Below, piece by piece: positions 36,144 through 45,162 of a stretch of 64,000 nt of DNA. Both the position numbers and the translations under genes were made by a program. The notes under the pieces were generated by a model. That model did no database searches and was not told the origin of the DNA. It saw only the letters and a program-made list of their open reading frames with translations. Where the stretch lies: assembly GCA_025499625.1 (NCBI GenBank), contig JAFMVD010000002.1, positions 121,093 through 185,092 on the forward strand. Reading direction: 5' to 3'. The DNA is from Carboxylicivirga fragile. GTDB taxonomy: Bacteria; Bacteroidota; Bacteroidia; Bacteroidales; Marinilabiliaceae. Every line of letters begins with the position of its first letter. Position 1 is the first letter of the stretch.

Positions 36144-36797
36144 CTATTTCAACCAGCCAATTATCGTTTGGCGACCAGTTACCTTTTGATCTAATTTAAC
36201 ATCAATTTGAGATCCTAAAGGCAAATACAAATCCACTCTCGATCCGAATTTAATAAAACCCATTTGTTGACCTTGACTCGCTTTCTCAATCTTATCAGCA
36301 TAACATACAATACGACGCGCCATAGCGCCCGCAATTTGTCTTACCAAAATCTGAGTACCCTTTGAATTCTCAAGAACAACCGTCGTTCTTTCATTCTCAG
36401 TTGATGACTTTGGCAGATAGGCAGCCATAAAATCACCATTATGGTGTTTGAAGAATTTAACAACACCTTTTATCGGAAACCAGTTTATATGCACATTGAA
36501 TACTGACATAAAAATGGATACTTTCATGCATTTCGTCTTTAGGTATTCATCCTCCTCAACTTCTTCCACAACCACTATTTTACCATCGGCAGGGGCTATG
36601 ATTGCACCATCTTGTGTTATTGCTTCGCGTCGGGGATTGCGAAAAAAATTCAGCACTAAAAAATAAATGATTACCGAAACTAAAACGGTATAATTGACAA
36701 CGCCAACGCCGCCTAAAAAATATACTCCTGCATTTAATGCCAGCAACACCACCAATACAACAAATAGTGTTGAAAATCCTTCTTTATGAATTGTCAT
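36144..36797 (-). CDS. psd: Phosphatidylserine decarboxylase, short form
   Basis: 217 residues. Two membrane-proximal helices at the N-terminus (about 8-26, 32-48) precede IIAPADGKIVVVEEV and VFMSVFNVHINWFPIKG. The pyruvoyl-forming cleavage site is the Gly-Ser of IKFGSRVDLYLP, used by the short bacterial/archaeal type instead of LGST. It makes phosphatidylethanolamine in the inner membrane. The gene follows cdsA by 13 bases, pairing two successive steps of phospholipid synthesis. Confidence 0.93.
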   Translation of the reverse strand: MTIHKEGFSTLFVVLVVLLALNAGVYFLGGVGVVNYTVLVSVIIYFLVLNFFRNPRREAITQDGAIIAPADGKIVVVEEVEEDEYLKTKCMKVSIFMSVFNVHINWFPIKGVVKFFKHHNGDFMAAYLPKSSTENERTTVVLENSKGTQILVRQIAGAMARRIVCYADKIEKASQGQQMGFIKFGSRVDLYLPLGSQIDVKLDQKVTGRQTIIGWLK

Positions 36798-36810
36798 TTT
36801 AAATTAAATT

Positions 36811-37620
36811 TTATCCAAATAAAATAAATAATGCAAACACCATTGGTGCTGCAAAAAGTACCGCATCAAAACGATCGAGTATGCCGCCATGCCCAGGCAA
36901 TATAGCTCCTGAATCTTTAATGTCAACATTACGTTTCAACATCGATTCAATTAAATCTCCTAAGGTTCCAAAAACAGAAACGATTAATCCTGCAGCTATC
37001 CAAACCCAAAGACTTGCAATATCCGTCAATCGAAATATGACAAAGGCAGCAAGTGCTGTAAAAATCACTCCTCCAATAAATCCTTCCCAAGTCTTCTTAG
37101 GTGAAATACGCTCGTATAATTTATGTCTGCCGATAGAAACACCAACTAAATAAGCACCTGTATCGTTACACCACACCATAGCAAAGAAAGCGATCAAGAA
37201 ATAATTATTGAAAGTTCCATCCGTCCATGCAGATAGGTATAAGAATGATAAGGGTATAGCTATGTAAACAGGCAATAACAAGGTAAGTGCGATTCTTTGA
37301 AACGGATGCTCACCTCCCTTAAATAACTCATGTACAAAAGGAAGCCATATCATAGGCATCAATATAATGTACCAGCTATTCGAGATTATTTCCTGAGTAT
37401 CTAAAAACACCAAAACCTGAAAGGACAGTCCCAATAATAAAGAAGCAAAGAGATTAATCCGATCGTATCGACGCTCTAACAAACGCTTCATTTCAATCAT
37501 ACCCAATACCGACACCAATAAACACAATATAAAAAAGGCTAATGGGTGAAACAGTATCGTCCCTACTACCGATCCAACAAAGATGACTCCAGTAAGGCTG
37601 CGTTGTAAAAAATTATTCAT
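36811..37620 (-). CDS. cdsA: Phosphatidate cytidylyltransferase CdsA
   Basis: 269 residues with about eight membrane helices. The CDP-alcohol signature lies near the C-terminus: GTLGDLIESMLKR then KDSGAILPGHGGILDRFD, with the metal-binding Asp residues. CNDTGAYLVGVSIGRHK and PKKTWEGFIGG are also typical. It forms CDP-diacylglycerol from phosphatidate and CTP. Co-transcribed with psd on the minus strand, 13 bases apart; the upstream ftsH transcript ends in a terminator just before it. Confidence 0.95.
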   Translation of the reverse strand: MNNFLQRSLTGVIFVGSVVGTILFHPLAFFILCLLVSVLGMIEMKRLLERRYDRINLFASLLLGLSFQVLVFLDTQEIISNSWYIILMPMIWLPFVHELFKGGEHPFQRIALTLLLPVYIAIPLSFLYLSAWTDGTFNNYFLIAFFAMVWCNDTGAYLVGVSIGRHKLYERISPKKTWEGFIGGVIFTALAAFVIFRLTDIASLWVWIAAGLIVSVFGTLGDLIESMLKRNVDIKDSGAILPGHGGILDRFDAVLFAAPMVFALFILFG

Positions 37621-37732
37621 CGATTTTTATTAATTACGCAAAGTTAACATATCCTGTGAAAATAGAAAATTACCGCATTTATCATTAAAAACCTGAATGC
37701 TTTTTTACAAGGAATAAGTTGTATAGCGACAT

Positions 37733-37771
37733 CAAAAAAAGCGGACTTATCTCACATGGAAATAAGTCCGC
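37733..37771 (-). terminator. Intrinsic terminator after ftsH
   Basis: GCGGACTTAT (37741-37750) pairs with ATAAGTCCGC (37762-37771); on the minus strand a run of T follows. It separates ftsH from the cdsA-psd unit. Confidence 0.8.
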
Positions 37772-37797
37772 TTATTATTTAAAATCGTATTCAACGA

Positions 37798-39852
37798 CTA
37801 GTCTTCTTGTTTTTTGTCAGAAGTATCTTTCTCTGAATCTACAGATGCTTCAGCTTTATTATCAGCTACTTCTTCAGCTTTTACTTCTTCCACCTCGTCA
37901 TCGTCTTCTTCAATAACGTGGGCAGATATTTTTCTTTTACCAAAAAGCTTTTCTAAGTCTTCGCTAAAGATGACTTCTTTATCCAGAAGCTTTTCGGCAA
38001 GAGCAGAATGTTTTTCATGATTTTCAGTTAATATCTTCCTTGCTCTCTTATACTGCTCATCAATGATGCGACTAACTTCTTCATCAATTATTTCAGCTGT
38101 TTTTTCGCTATAAGGCTTTCCAAAAGAATATTCAGATTGTCCTGATGAATCAAAATAACTTTTATGACCTATTTTTTCACTCATACCATAATAGGTAACA
38201 ATTGCATAGGCTTGCTTGGTAACTTTTTCAAGATCATTTAATGCACCCGTACTTATTTTTCCAAACATAATTTCTTCAGCCGCACGTCCTCCAAGTGTTG
38301 AACACATTTCATCCAAAATTTGCTCAGTAGTTGTCAACTGTCGCTCCTCAGGCAGATACCAGGCAGCACCTAGGGCTTTTCCTCGGGGAACAATAGTTAC
38401 TTTTACCAATGGATGAGCATGTTCAAGCAACCAGCTAATTGTAGCATGGCCAGCTTCGTGATAAGCAACGGCTTTACGTTCGTCTTTCGAAATTATTTTA
38501 TTCTTCTTTTCAAGACCACCAACTATACGGTCAACAGCACTTAAGAAATCTTCCTTCTCAACAATTTTTTTATTATTACGAGCCGCAATTAATGCAGCTT
38601 CGTTACACACATTGGCAATATCAGCACCTGAAAAACCAGGTGTTTGTTTTGCTAAAAATTTACTTTCTACATCGTCGCTTAAACGTAATGGGCGAAGGTG
38701 CACTTCAAAAATAGCTTTACGCTCTTTTAAATCGGGAAGCTCAACATGTATCTGGCGATCAAAACGACCAGCACGCATCAAGGCACGATCCAGAATATCA
38801 GCACGGTTGGTAGCAGCTAATATAATTACACCACTATTGGTACCAAAACCATCCATCTCAGTTAACAACTGATTCAGTGTGTTCTCACGCTCATCATTAG
38901 CGCCCATATTAGGACTTTTTCCACGAGCACGGCCAATGGCATCAATCTCATCGATAAATACAATACATGGCGACTTTTCCTTGGCTTTCTTAAATAAATC
39001 GCGTACCCGACTGGCTCCAACACCAACGAACATCTCCACAAAATCGGAACCCGACATACTGAAGAAAGGAACATTCGCTTCTCCAGCCACAGCTTTTGCT
39101 AATAAGGTTTTACCTGTTCCTGGAGGGCCAACTAACAAAGCTCCTTTGGGAATCTTACCTCCTAATTCAGTGTATTTTTCAGGTCTTTTCAAAAACTCAA
39201 CAATCTCTTCTAACTCTTGCTTCGCTTCAACCAGACCTGCAACATCTTTAAAGTTAACATTAATGTCAGCTTCCTTATCAAAGACCTTAGCTCGTGATTT
39301 GCCAACATTAAAAATATTACCAGCTCCACCGCCACCACCTTGAGCTCCCATTCTTCGGAAGATAAACACCCAAAGTGCTACTAGTAAAAGTAAAGGCCAC
39401 ATAAATGTTAAGAAGTCACCGAAGAAATCGGTTCTAGTTTCGTATTCAATTGGAATATTTTGCTTCAAGCCTTCTTCTGCTTTCATTCTGGCTTCCTCAA
39501 ACATATCGATTGAAGGAATACTAAAAACAAAATGAGGACCTGATGCAGGAGGGCCAGAGTTAGTCAAGTTTTCTTTGAAAAGCTCTTTATAATTATCTAA
39601 TTTATTCTCAAATATTGTTACTTCTGCAACTCCCTCATTACGTATAACAACAATATTATCAATGTCCCCATTCTCAAGAATTTCTTCCTTGAATTCGCTA
39701 TACGATATTTTATGAGGCCCTTGACCGAAATCCATTTTACTAACCAGTATCAAGGCAAGTGCTATCAAGCCATAGGCCCAATACATATTGAACTTAGGCA
39801 TTTTCGACTTTTCCTTGTCGTTACCCTGATTATTCGGTTTATCGTTTATCAT
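37798..39852 (-). CDS. ftsH: ATP-dependent zinc metalloprotease FtsH
   Basis: 684 residues. Two membrane helices (about 24-40 and 133-150) bracket a periplasmic domain. The AAA domain has Walker A GPPGTGKT, Walker [12 protein letters not shown] and the second region of homology. The protease domain has the zinc site HEAGH. The C-terminal tail is long, acidic and poorly ordered, a Bacteroidota trait. FtsH degrades membrane and short-lived soluble proteins. It follows rsfS by 18 bases and ends in a terminator. Confidence 0.97.
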   Translation of the reverse strand: MINDKPNNQGNDKEKSKMPKFNMYWAYGLIALALILVSKMDFGQGPHKISYSEFKEEILENGDIDNIVVIRNEGVAEVTIFENKLDNYKELFKENLTNSGPPASGPHFVFSIPSIDMFEEARMKAEEGLKQNIPIEYETRTDFFGDFLTFMWPLLLLVALWVFIFRRMGAQGGGGGAGNIFNVGKSRAKVFDKEADINVNFKDVAGLVEAKQELEEIVEFLKRPEKYTELGGKIPKGALLVGPPGTGKTLLAKAVAGEANVPFFSMSGSDFVEMFVGVGASRVRDLFKKAKEKSPCIVFIDEIDAIGRARGKSPNMGANDERENTLNQLLTEMDGFGTNSGVIILAATNRADILDRALMRAGRFDRQIHVELPDLKERKAIFEVHLRPLRLSDDVESKFLAKQTPGFSGADIANVCNEAALIAARNNKKIVEKEDFLSAVDRIVGGLEKKNKIISKDERKAVAYHEAGHATISWLLEHAHPLVKVTIVPRGKALGAAWYLPEERQLTTTEQILDEMCSTLGGRAAEEIMFGKISTGALNDLEKVTKQAYAIVTYYGMSEKIGHKSYFDSSGQSEYSFGKPYSEKTAEIIDEEVSRIIDEQYKRARKILTENHEKHSALAEKLLDKEVIFSEDLEKLFGKRKISAHVIEEDDDEVEEVKAEEVADNKAEASVDSEKDTSDKKQED

Positions 39853-39870
39853 ATGATTATAATGTCAATT

Positions 39871-40242
39871 TTAAAACAAATTTTTAATTTCGGTGCGTTT
39901 AGCGTCTGCCCAAAGACCTTCAAGATTGTAAAAACTTCTTTGCTCTCGTTGAAAAACATGGACTACTACATCGAAATAATCCAATAGTATCCATTCGGCA
40001 TTACTAAAACCTTCCGAATGATTTGGCTTATCCCCAATGTTTTTATTTACGTAATCAATAACTGAATTGGCAACTGCATCAACTTGCGTATTACTGTCGC
40101 CATTACAAATAACAAAATACTGACAAATGGTATTATCTAATTCAGTGAGATCCAATATAGCAATATCTGTGCCTTTCTTCTCTTGTATTCCTTCAACAAT
40201 GGTTTCAACTAATTGTTTGGCAGTTAATTTTAACTTATTCAT
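39871..40242 (-). CDS. rsfS: Ribosome silencing factor RsfS
   Basis: 123 residues from ATG 40242; the longer frame starts at TTG and adds five residues. The RsfS/Iojap core is evident: QYFVICNGDSNTQVDAVAN and EWILLDYFDVVVHVFQ, then REFYxLEGLW-like RSFYNLEGLWADA. It binds protein L14 and blocks subunit joining during starvation. It precedes ftsH on the same transcript. A TATCTTTG box lies upstream in the shared divergent region with birA. Confidence 0.93.
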   Translation of the reverse strand: MNKLKLTAKQLVETIVEGIQEKKGTDIAILDLTELDNTICQYFVICNGDSNTQVDAVANSVIDYVNKNIGDKPNHSEGFSNAEWILLDYFDVVVHVFQREQRSFYNLEGLWADAKRTEIKNLF

Positions 40243-40363
40243 TCCTTTTTGACTCAATTCGCTTACTTACTTTTAATTAAACCACTCGAATATAATTTGA
40301 AATACTAATCTCCAACAACATCAGAGGTAGTCACTTATATTGTCGGCACTATTTTTATTCAGT

Positions 40364-40371
40364 CAAAGATA
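40364..40371 (-). promoter_or_regulatory. -7 promoter box for rsfS-ftsH
   Basis: The minus strand reads TATCTTTG, a full match to TAnnTTTG, about 120 bases before the rsfS start. No -33 TTTG is seen at the expected distance. Confidence 0.35.
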
Positions 40372-40400
40372 GTACTTTTACAATGATATAATCATCTATT

Positions 40401-40427
40401 TTTGTCAATTGAAAGATCTTACTTTTG
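40401..40427 (+). promoter_or_regulatory. Promoter-like boxes for birA
   Basis: TTTG at 40401-40404 and TACTTTTG at 40420-40427, which fits TAnnTTTG, with a 15-base spacer that is shorter than the usual 19-21. The birA start codon is 33 bases downstream. Confidence 0.4.
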
Positions 40428-40459
40428 CATACTGACATTTTAGCACAAAAACTGTAAAC

Positions 40460-41206
40460 ATGACATCATACTTTGAGCCAAATTATATTCGTTACGACGA
40501 ACTACCTTCGACAAATACTGAATTAAAAAAACTTATTGACACCAAAGATGTTCGTGAAGGAACCGTGGTAATATGTCGGAATCAAAACGATGGGAAAGGA
40601 CAAGCCAATAACTCGTGGGAAAGTGAAAAGGGTAAAAACTTAACCTTTAGCTTATTATTACGCCCAAACTTTCTTGAGCCTCACAAACAATTCTATGTCT
40701 CAAAAATAATCTCTCTTGCCATTATCGATGCTCTTTCTGAATTTATCTGTGGAATAACAGTTAAATGGCCCAATGACATTTACATTGGTGATAAAAAGAT
40801 TGCTGGTATTTTAATCGAAAACTCAATTATGGGTGCCCAATTAGACTATTGCATAATAGGTATTGGGCTAAATGTGAATCAAACTGTCTTTACCTCTGAT
40901 GCGCCTAACCCCGTTTCATTAAAATCAATAAGCCTTACCGAATTTGATTTAGATAAAGTACTGGATTCAATTCTAAAACACATTCAAATAAGATATAAGC
41001 AGCTGCAAAGTGAAGATTTAGATAGCATAAACAGCACTTATTTCTCCCTTCTTTATCGTAACATAGGCAAGCATCTTTTTAAGGACGAGCAAGAAACATT
41101 TAAAGCATCCATCAAAGGTGTTGATGAAATGGGATTGCTTACTTTAAAAGACACATCTGGTCAGATGCGAGAGTATGCGTTTAAAGAGGTTCAGTTCATT
41201 ATATAG
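40460..41206 (+). CDS. birA: Biotin-[acetyl-CoA-carboxylase] ligase
   Basis: 248 residues, the enzyme-only form without the N-terminal DNA-binding domain, so it cannot repress biotin genes. The biotinyl-AMP loop is GKGQANNSW, a divergent version of GRGRxxRxW. KWPNDIYIGDKKIAGIL and IIGIGLNVNQ are diagnostic. It attaches biotin to the carboxyl carrier protein. Divergent from rsfS. A small SH3-like C-terminal domain (about 205-248) completes the fold. Confidence 0.93.
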   Translation: MTSYFEPNYIRYDELPSTNTELKKLIDTKDVREGTVVICRNQNDGKGQANNSWESEKGKNLTFSLLLRPNFLEPHKQFYVSKIISLAIIDALSEFICGITVKWPNDIYIGDKKIAGILIENSIMGAQLDYCIIGIGLNVNQTVFTSDAPNPVSLKSISLTEFDLDKVLDSILKHIQIRYKQLQSEDLDSINSTYFSLLYRNIGKHLFKDEQETFKASIKGVDEMGLLTLKDTSGQMREYAFKEVQFII

Positions 41207-41211
41207 TTCGA

Positions 41212-41257
41212 AGTCCGAGAAGATAAAGTCCGGAGTCCGAGAAAAAATAGAGTCCGG
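41212..41257. repeat. Tandem pair of AGTCCGAGAA...AGTCCGG units
   Basis: AGTCCG occurs four times between 41212 and 41257 as two imperfect units, AGTCCGAGAAGATAA-AGTCCGG (22 bases) and AGTCCGAGAAAAAATAG-AGTCCGG (24 bases), just after the birA stop codon. Confidence 0.6.
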
Positions 41258-41306
41258 ATTACTATAATCTTTAGTTAAGCATCTGTAACAGTCAGGCAGC
41301 TCACTT

Positions 41307-41711
41307 TTAATACTTATGGTTCGCTATACCATCTGCCAATACTTCCAAAAACTTTTTAATTGGCTTACTTGCCATCATTTTAATCATTGGGTTCATGTCA
41401 GCTTTGATTGTTAGCTTAACACGCGTATCGTCGCTTGCTACTTCCTTCAATTGAATCCACAAAAAGAAATTAAAAGGTGTTTTTCCTTCACCAGTTAACT
41501 TAATGGTTGAGTTAGCTTCTTTCTCAACAATTCGAAGTCCAACTTCCCCAACAGGATCAATGGTAAACCGACAGCTATCACCCATTGATTCCCAATTGCT
41601 AATTTTATCCTTAGGTATCAATTCGCCAAAATGATCGAAGTCGGATAAAAAATTAAAAATAGTCTCTGACGAGTAATTGGCTTTCTTTATATCGCTCTCA
41701 AATTTGGTCAT
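41307..41711 (-). CDS. SRPBCC (START-like) family protein
   Basis: 134 residues. The order of elements matches the small polyketide-cyclase/START fold: SSETIFNFLSDFDHFGELIP at the N-terminus, a strand series with FTIDPVGEVGLRIVEKEA and FNFFLWIQLKEV, and a long C-terminal helix MASKPIKKFLEVLADGI. Such proteins form a hydrophobic pocket for a lipid or aromatic ligand. It lies between birA and pyrE. No catalytic residues or ligand can be named. Confidence 0.8.
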   Translation of the reverse strand: MTKFESDIKKANYSSETIFNFLSDFDHFGELIPKDKISNWESMGDSCRFTIDPVGEVGLRIVEKEANSTIKLTGEGKTPFNFFLWIQLKEVASDDTRVKLTIKADMNPMIKMMASKPIKKFLEVLADGIANHKY

Positions 41712-41798
41712 ATATAATAGATGATTAGACTAATAGTTATTAGAGGTTAGATATCATTTGTTATAAACTTTCACACTAGTTTATAATCAAAAATGCTA

Positions 41799-41833
41799 TA
41801 AAAAAGAGCAAGCCTATTAGTAAAACCTGCTCT
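41799..41833 (-). terminator. Intrinsic terminator downstream of pyrE
   Basis: AGAGCAAG (41805-41812) pairs with CCTGCTCT (41826-41833) with one wobble; the minus strand continues into a run of T. Confidence 0.6.
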
Positions 41834-41899
41834 GATTTAGTTTATTTTTAAGCTGGCAGCTAGATACTAACAGCCACCGATAGCAATCGGAGTAGCTTT

Positions 41900-42532
41900 T
41901 TACTTATTCCAAGAAGCAGGATCTTTTCTCCACTCCTGTAGCGTTGCAACTTCCTCAGCCGTTACATAACCCGATTCGCTGGCAAATGGAATTAATTGCT
42001 GGTACGAACTCAAAGTTGTTAATTCAACATTTGCTTTTTCAAACGCTTCACTGGCCACACCAAATCCATAAGTAAAAATGGCTAACATGCCTAATACTTC
42101 AGCACCCGATTCTCGAATGGCCTCAACAGCTTTCAAACTGCTTCCACCAGTAGAAATTAAATCTTCAATAACCACTACTTTCTGGCCAGGCTTTAGGTCA
42201 CCTTCTATTAGATTTGTTAAACCATGTCCTTTCGCGGCCGAACGAACATAAATCATTGGTTTATTAATGGCATCGGCCACTAAAGCACCTTGCGCAATTG
42301 CACCAGTAGCAACACCTGCCACAACATCCACATCAGGATATTTTTCAAGCACAATTCGTGCAAATTCCAATTTAATAAAATCACGTACTTCCGGGTACGA
42401 AAGTGTCTTTCTGTTATCACAATAGATCGGTGATTTCCATCCCGAAGCCCATGTAAATGGGTTTGCAGGTTGCAATTTAATTGCCTTAATTTGCAACAAC
42501 TGTTTGGCTACAATTTCCGCTAATTTTTCCAT
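41900..42532 (-). CDS. pyrE: Orotate phosphoribosyltransferase
   Basis: 210 residues from ATG 42532; the longer frame runs into the divergent gene. It converts orotate and PRPP to OMP. The PRPP-binding loop is VVVIEDLISTGGSSLKAVEA, and FTWASGWKSPIYCDNRK and GVATGAIAQG are family landmarks. The start codon overlaps the possible upstream ATG of the divergent NUDIX gene, leaving no intergenic space. A minus-strand TACATTTG box sits only 5 bases before the start, which would give an almost leaderless mRNA. Confidence 0.95.
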   Translation of the reverse strand: MEKLAEIVAKQLLQIKAIKLQPANPFTWASGWKSPIYCDNRKTLSYPEVRDFIKLEFARIVLEKYPDVDVVAGVATGAIAQGALVADAINKPMIYVRSAAKGHGLTNLIEGDLKPGQKVVVIEDLISTGGSSLKAVEAIRESGAEVLGMLAIFTYGFGVASEAFEKANVELTTLSSYQQLIPFASESGYVTAEEVATLQEWRKDPASWNK

Positions 42533-42539
42533 GCCGCAA

Positions 42540-43157
42540 ATGTATAAAGTTTTTTTCAAGGATAGAATTCTTTTTTTAACAGACTCGCTAAAACAAGAGC
42601 TTACAATTGATTTTAATGCGATACATAAATATACATCGCATCATGAGCTTAATGAGTTTATCACCAAGTTTGAATCCAACCCATATTTAAACAAAGGATT
42701 TATTTATGGCAGCAATAAAGATGTGTTACTAGCAGCGCTTAAGAAATGCTTTAAATTTATTACTGCAGCAGGAGGCTTGGTGCAAAATAATCATAATGAG
42801 CTATTAATTATTCATCGCTTAGGTGTATTTGATTTACCTAAAGGTAAAACTGAAAAAGGAGAGTCATTCGAAGAAACTGCTTTACGAGAGGTGGAAGAAG
42901 AATGTGGTATTGATGGCTTAAAAATAGAACAAGCTATTTGTTCTACTTTTCACACTTACCAACAAAATAATATTCATTTCATGAAAGAAACGGTATGGTT
43001 TAAAATGAGTCATACTGGATCAAACACACTTAGTCCCCAAGTCGAAGAACAAATTACAGAAGCCAAATGGCTTGATCGCTCTCAAATAAATACCATTTTC
43101 AAAAACACATACCCTTCTATTATTGAAGTATTTAAAAGTGCAGGTTATACACATTAA
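42540..43157 (+). CDS. NUDIX hydrolase with N-terminal extension
   Basis: 205 residues from ATG 42540 (MYKVFFKDR), with another ATG at 42531. The NUDIX box is complete, with GKTEKGESF leading to REVEEECG, whose Glu residues bind the metal. The first 90 residues form an extension of the kind seen in Bacteroidota homologues that pair with pyrE. NUDIX enzymes cleave nucleoside diphosphates linked to another moiety; the substrate is unknown, though damaged nucleotides or a regulatory nucleotide are possible. The head-to-head overlap with pyrE suggests linked regulation. Confidence 0.88.
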   Translation: MYKVFFKDRILFLTDSLKQELTIDFNAIHKYTSHHELNEFITKFESNPYLNKGFIYGSNKDVLLAALKKCFKFITAAGGLVQNNHNELLIIHRLGVFDLPKGKTEKGESFEETALREVEEECGIDGLKIEQAICSTFHTYQQNNIHFMKETVWFKMSHTGSNTLSPQVEEQITEAKWLDRSQINTIFKNTYPSIIEVFKSAGYTH

Positions 43158-43289
43158 AAAAGACTATTTAGCACTAAAAATTGTTAATTAGTGGAACAAA
43201 AACTGCAATTTATCAGTAAAAAAACCATGATTGACGTTAAATCAATAGTTTTTTCCGCTATTTTTATAGCAACATAAAAGATCCTGACA

Positions 43290-44030
43290 ATGTCCTTTTC
43301 AGAAAATTCATTTAATGAGCAAAAAAATCAGCTCAGAATAGAAGCCATGGAAAAAGAAGTACAACGCCTGCGTACTTCATCTCAAAAGCAATCTGCAAAG
43401 ATTGGGACCTTACGACGAAGTTTATATCTGCAAATTGTCTTTTTTGTTTCATTGTTATCCATATTAATGTTCAAGGGACTAATACAGTTCCCAAACTCAA
43501 ACGGAGCTATTGATAAGACTTCGGCAGAAGTGGAAAATACTGTACAAAAGGATACGCTTACAAAAGTTGAAACGACACCTTACGACACGCTTAGTCACAT
43601 TGTATACAATACACACAAAGGGGCATTACCTAAAGAAGGTTACGATGGAATTATTTTTGCCATACAAATAGGCGCCTATACAGGCATTGACCTTGAACCA
43701 TATGAAGATAATCTATTGGGCATAAAACAAGATTCTTATGAAGGGATCAATCAATTTACCCTAGGTGAATTTATTGACTACACGGAGGCTGAATCATTTC
43801 TAGATCAAATCAAACAAATGGGCTTTAAAGATGCGTTCATTATGTCCTTTAAGAATGGCCGTCGTATTCAAATTCAGAATGCAATAGCCATGCATCAAAA
43901 AAACAAAGCCCAAGTAACTGAAGAGAAAAAAGAAGAAGAATTGGAACCTATTAATGATGACTTGGTTAATAATCTTACTCAAAAAGAGTCGATTACTACA
44001 CCCGTTAGCAACGACGGCATACAATTATAA
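43290..44030 (+). CDS. Coiled-coil membrane protein with SPOR-like domain
   Basis: 246 residues. A coiled coil (about 8-45, with EAMEKEVQRLRTSSQKQSAK) precedes one membrane helix (LQIVFFVSLLSILMF). After a linker comes a SPOR-like domain (about 125-200): IIFAIQIGAYTG, FTLGEFIDYTEAESFLDQIK, GFKDAFIMSFKNGRRI. SPOR domains bind peptidoglycan stripped of stem peptides, often at division sites. The acidic tail is disordered. The divergent SPOR sequence makes ligand binding uncertain. Confidence 0.75.
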   Translation: MSFSENSFNEQKNQLRIEAMEKEVQRLRTSSQKQSAKIGTLRRSLYLQIVFFVSLLSILMFKGLIQFPNSNGAIDKTSAEVENTVQKDTLTKVETTPYDTLSHIVYNTHKGALPKEGYDGIIFAIQIGAYTGIDLEPYEDNLLGIKQDSYEGINQFTLGEFIDYTEAESFLDQIKQMGFKDAFIMSFKNGRRIQIQNAIAMHQKNKAQVTEEKKEEELEPINDDLVNNLTQKESITTPVSNDGIQL

Positions 44031-44080
44031 GAGCATTTACAATATCACAATTAATATTTACCCTACCTAAACCTACTTTT

Positions 44081-44509
44081 ATGAAAGCACTACTGAACAT
44101 TGCATTGTTGTTACTAGTTTCCACATCAGTAATGGCACAATTAAGTAATGAGGATCGCGTAAAATTCGAAAACAAAGTAACGAGTTATACTAAAATGAAG
44201 AAAACTGGCTCAACACTTGCTATTGTTGGCGGTGGATTAACAGTTGTTGGAGCAGTTCTTGTTTCGAGTGCCGATTGGGAAGAAACTACCGATGCGTATG
44301 GACAAACGCAATATAACACTAACGATGGCTCTGGAGCTCTTGGTGTTGTAGCATTAGCAACAGGAATTCCATTAACAGTTACTGGAATAATTTTGAGTTC
44401 TGTAGGAAATAAAAAAATGAAGGAATACGCTAAAAAGTTAGAAAACGTAAACATGGGCTATTACCAACACGGTCAACAGAAAGGCGTTTCCTTATCGATA
44501 ACCTTTTAG
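44081..44509 (+). CDS. Exported protein with membrane hairpin, function unknown
   Basis: 142 residues. A signal peptide (1-19, ending VMAQ) is followed by a helical stretch, then two glycine-rich hydrophobic segments (STLAIVGGGLTVVGAVLV and GALGVVALATGIPLTVTG) on either side of an acidic Tyr/Thr loop. This pattern is common in Bacteroidota proteins with no assigned role. It follows the SPOR-like gene by 50 bases and ends at a strong terminator. Confidence 0.65.
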   Translation: MKALLNIALLLLVSTSVMAQLSNEDRVKFENKVTSYTKMKKTGSTLAIVGGGLTVVGAVLVSSADWEETTDAYGQTQYNTNDGSGALGVVALATGIPLTVTGIILSSVGNKKMKEYAKKLENVNMGYYQHGQQKGVSLSITF

Positions 44510-44537
44510 CTTAAAAAAATAAATACCATTTTTAAAA

Positions 44538-44580
44538 TAACAAAAGCCATCATTTCTGTTGAAATGATGGCTTTTATTTT
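44538..44580. terminator. Bidirectional terminator between exported protein and actE
   Basis: AAAAGCCATCATTT (44542-44555) pairs perfectly with AAATGATGGCTTTT (44562-44575) around a 6-base loop, with A and T runs on the two sides. Confidence 0.85.
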
Positions 44581-44597
44581 ATACTGTTTTATCAACT

Positions 44598-45158
44598 TTA
44601 CTTATGCAATTCATGACGAATGTATGTTATAATCTTCCAACGATCATCAGGTATTATTTGAGCTGCATGCGAGCCCATCATCCCGTAACCTGTACTTATA
44701 ACGTGGAACATCTCACCATCCGGATTATCCTTGATCTTGTCCGATAATAAAGTAGCTGGAGGATAAGGGTATTTACCTGAGGTATAAAGAAATCCTTTTC
44801 CATCGCCCAAATCACCATGACAATTCATACAATAAATATCATACAAACGTTTTCCTTCCTCTAATTCAGAAGCATCATTGGCATAAGGATTATCCAATTC
44901 CTGACCAGCCCATGTGCGGTTTACATCCGTTTTTTCAAAATCAAAAGGAATCATCTCACGAGGAACCGTTCCTTCCGGAGGCAACTGATTTGTTCTACCT
45001 TCAGCTAAAACAGGATTATCTGTATATGTTTCATATGCTTGTGACTGTTCCATATCAGGAAAATAGCTATATCCTGGATGATTTCTGTTTTTATCACAAG
45101 ATGCCAACAGCGCAACCATGGCAAGGCCAAAGGCAATAACTTTTATCTGCATCTTCAT
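44598..45158 (-). CDS. actE: Alternative complex III subunit ActE (mono-heme cytochrome c lipoprotein)
   Basis: 186 residues from ATG 45158, which avoids overlap with actF and gives a proper lipoprotein signal with lipobox LASC (Cys21). One heme site, YCMNCHG, lies near the middle, and GYGMMGSHA may hold the axial Met. ActE carries electrons from the ActA hemes toward the oxidase. It is the last gene of the act operon, followed by a terminator. GDLGDGKGFLYTSGKYPYPP is a conserved block of the family. Confidence 0.92.
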   Translation of the reverse strand: MKMQIKVIAFGLAMVALLASCDKNRNHPGYSYFPDMEQSQAYETYTDNPVLAEGRTNQLPPEGTVPREMIPFDFEKTDVNRTWAGQELDNPYANDASELEEGKRLYDIYCMNCHGDLGDGKGFLYTSGKYPYPPATLLSDKIKDNPDGEMFHVISTGYGMMGSHAAQIIPDDRWKIITYIRHELHK

Positions 45159-45162
45159 CGAT

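Noticed and set aside
37814..39343. Long plus-strand frames opposite ftsH
   Set aside because: They are mirror frames of a well-conserved gene and show low-complexity Ser/Leu-rich translations.
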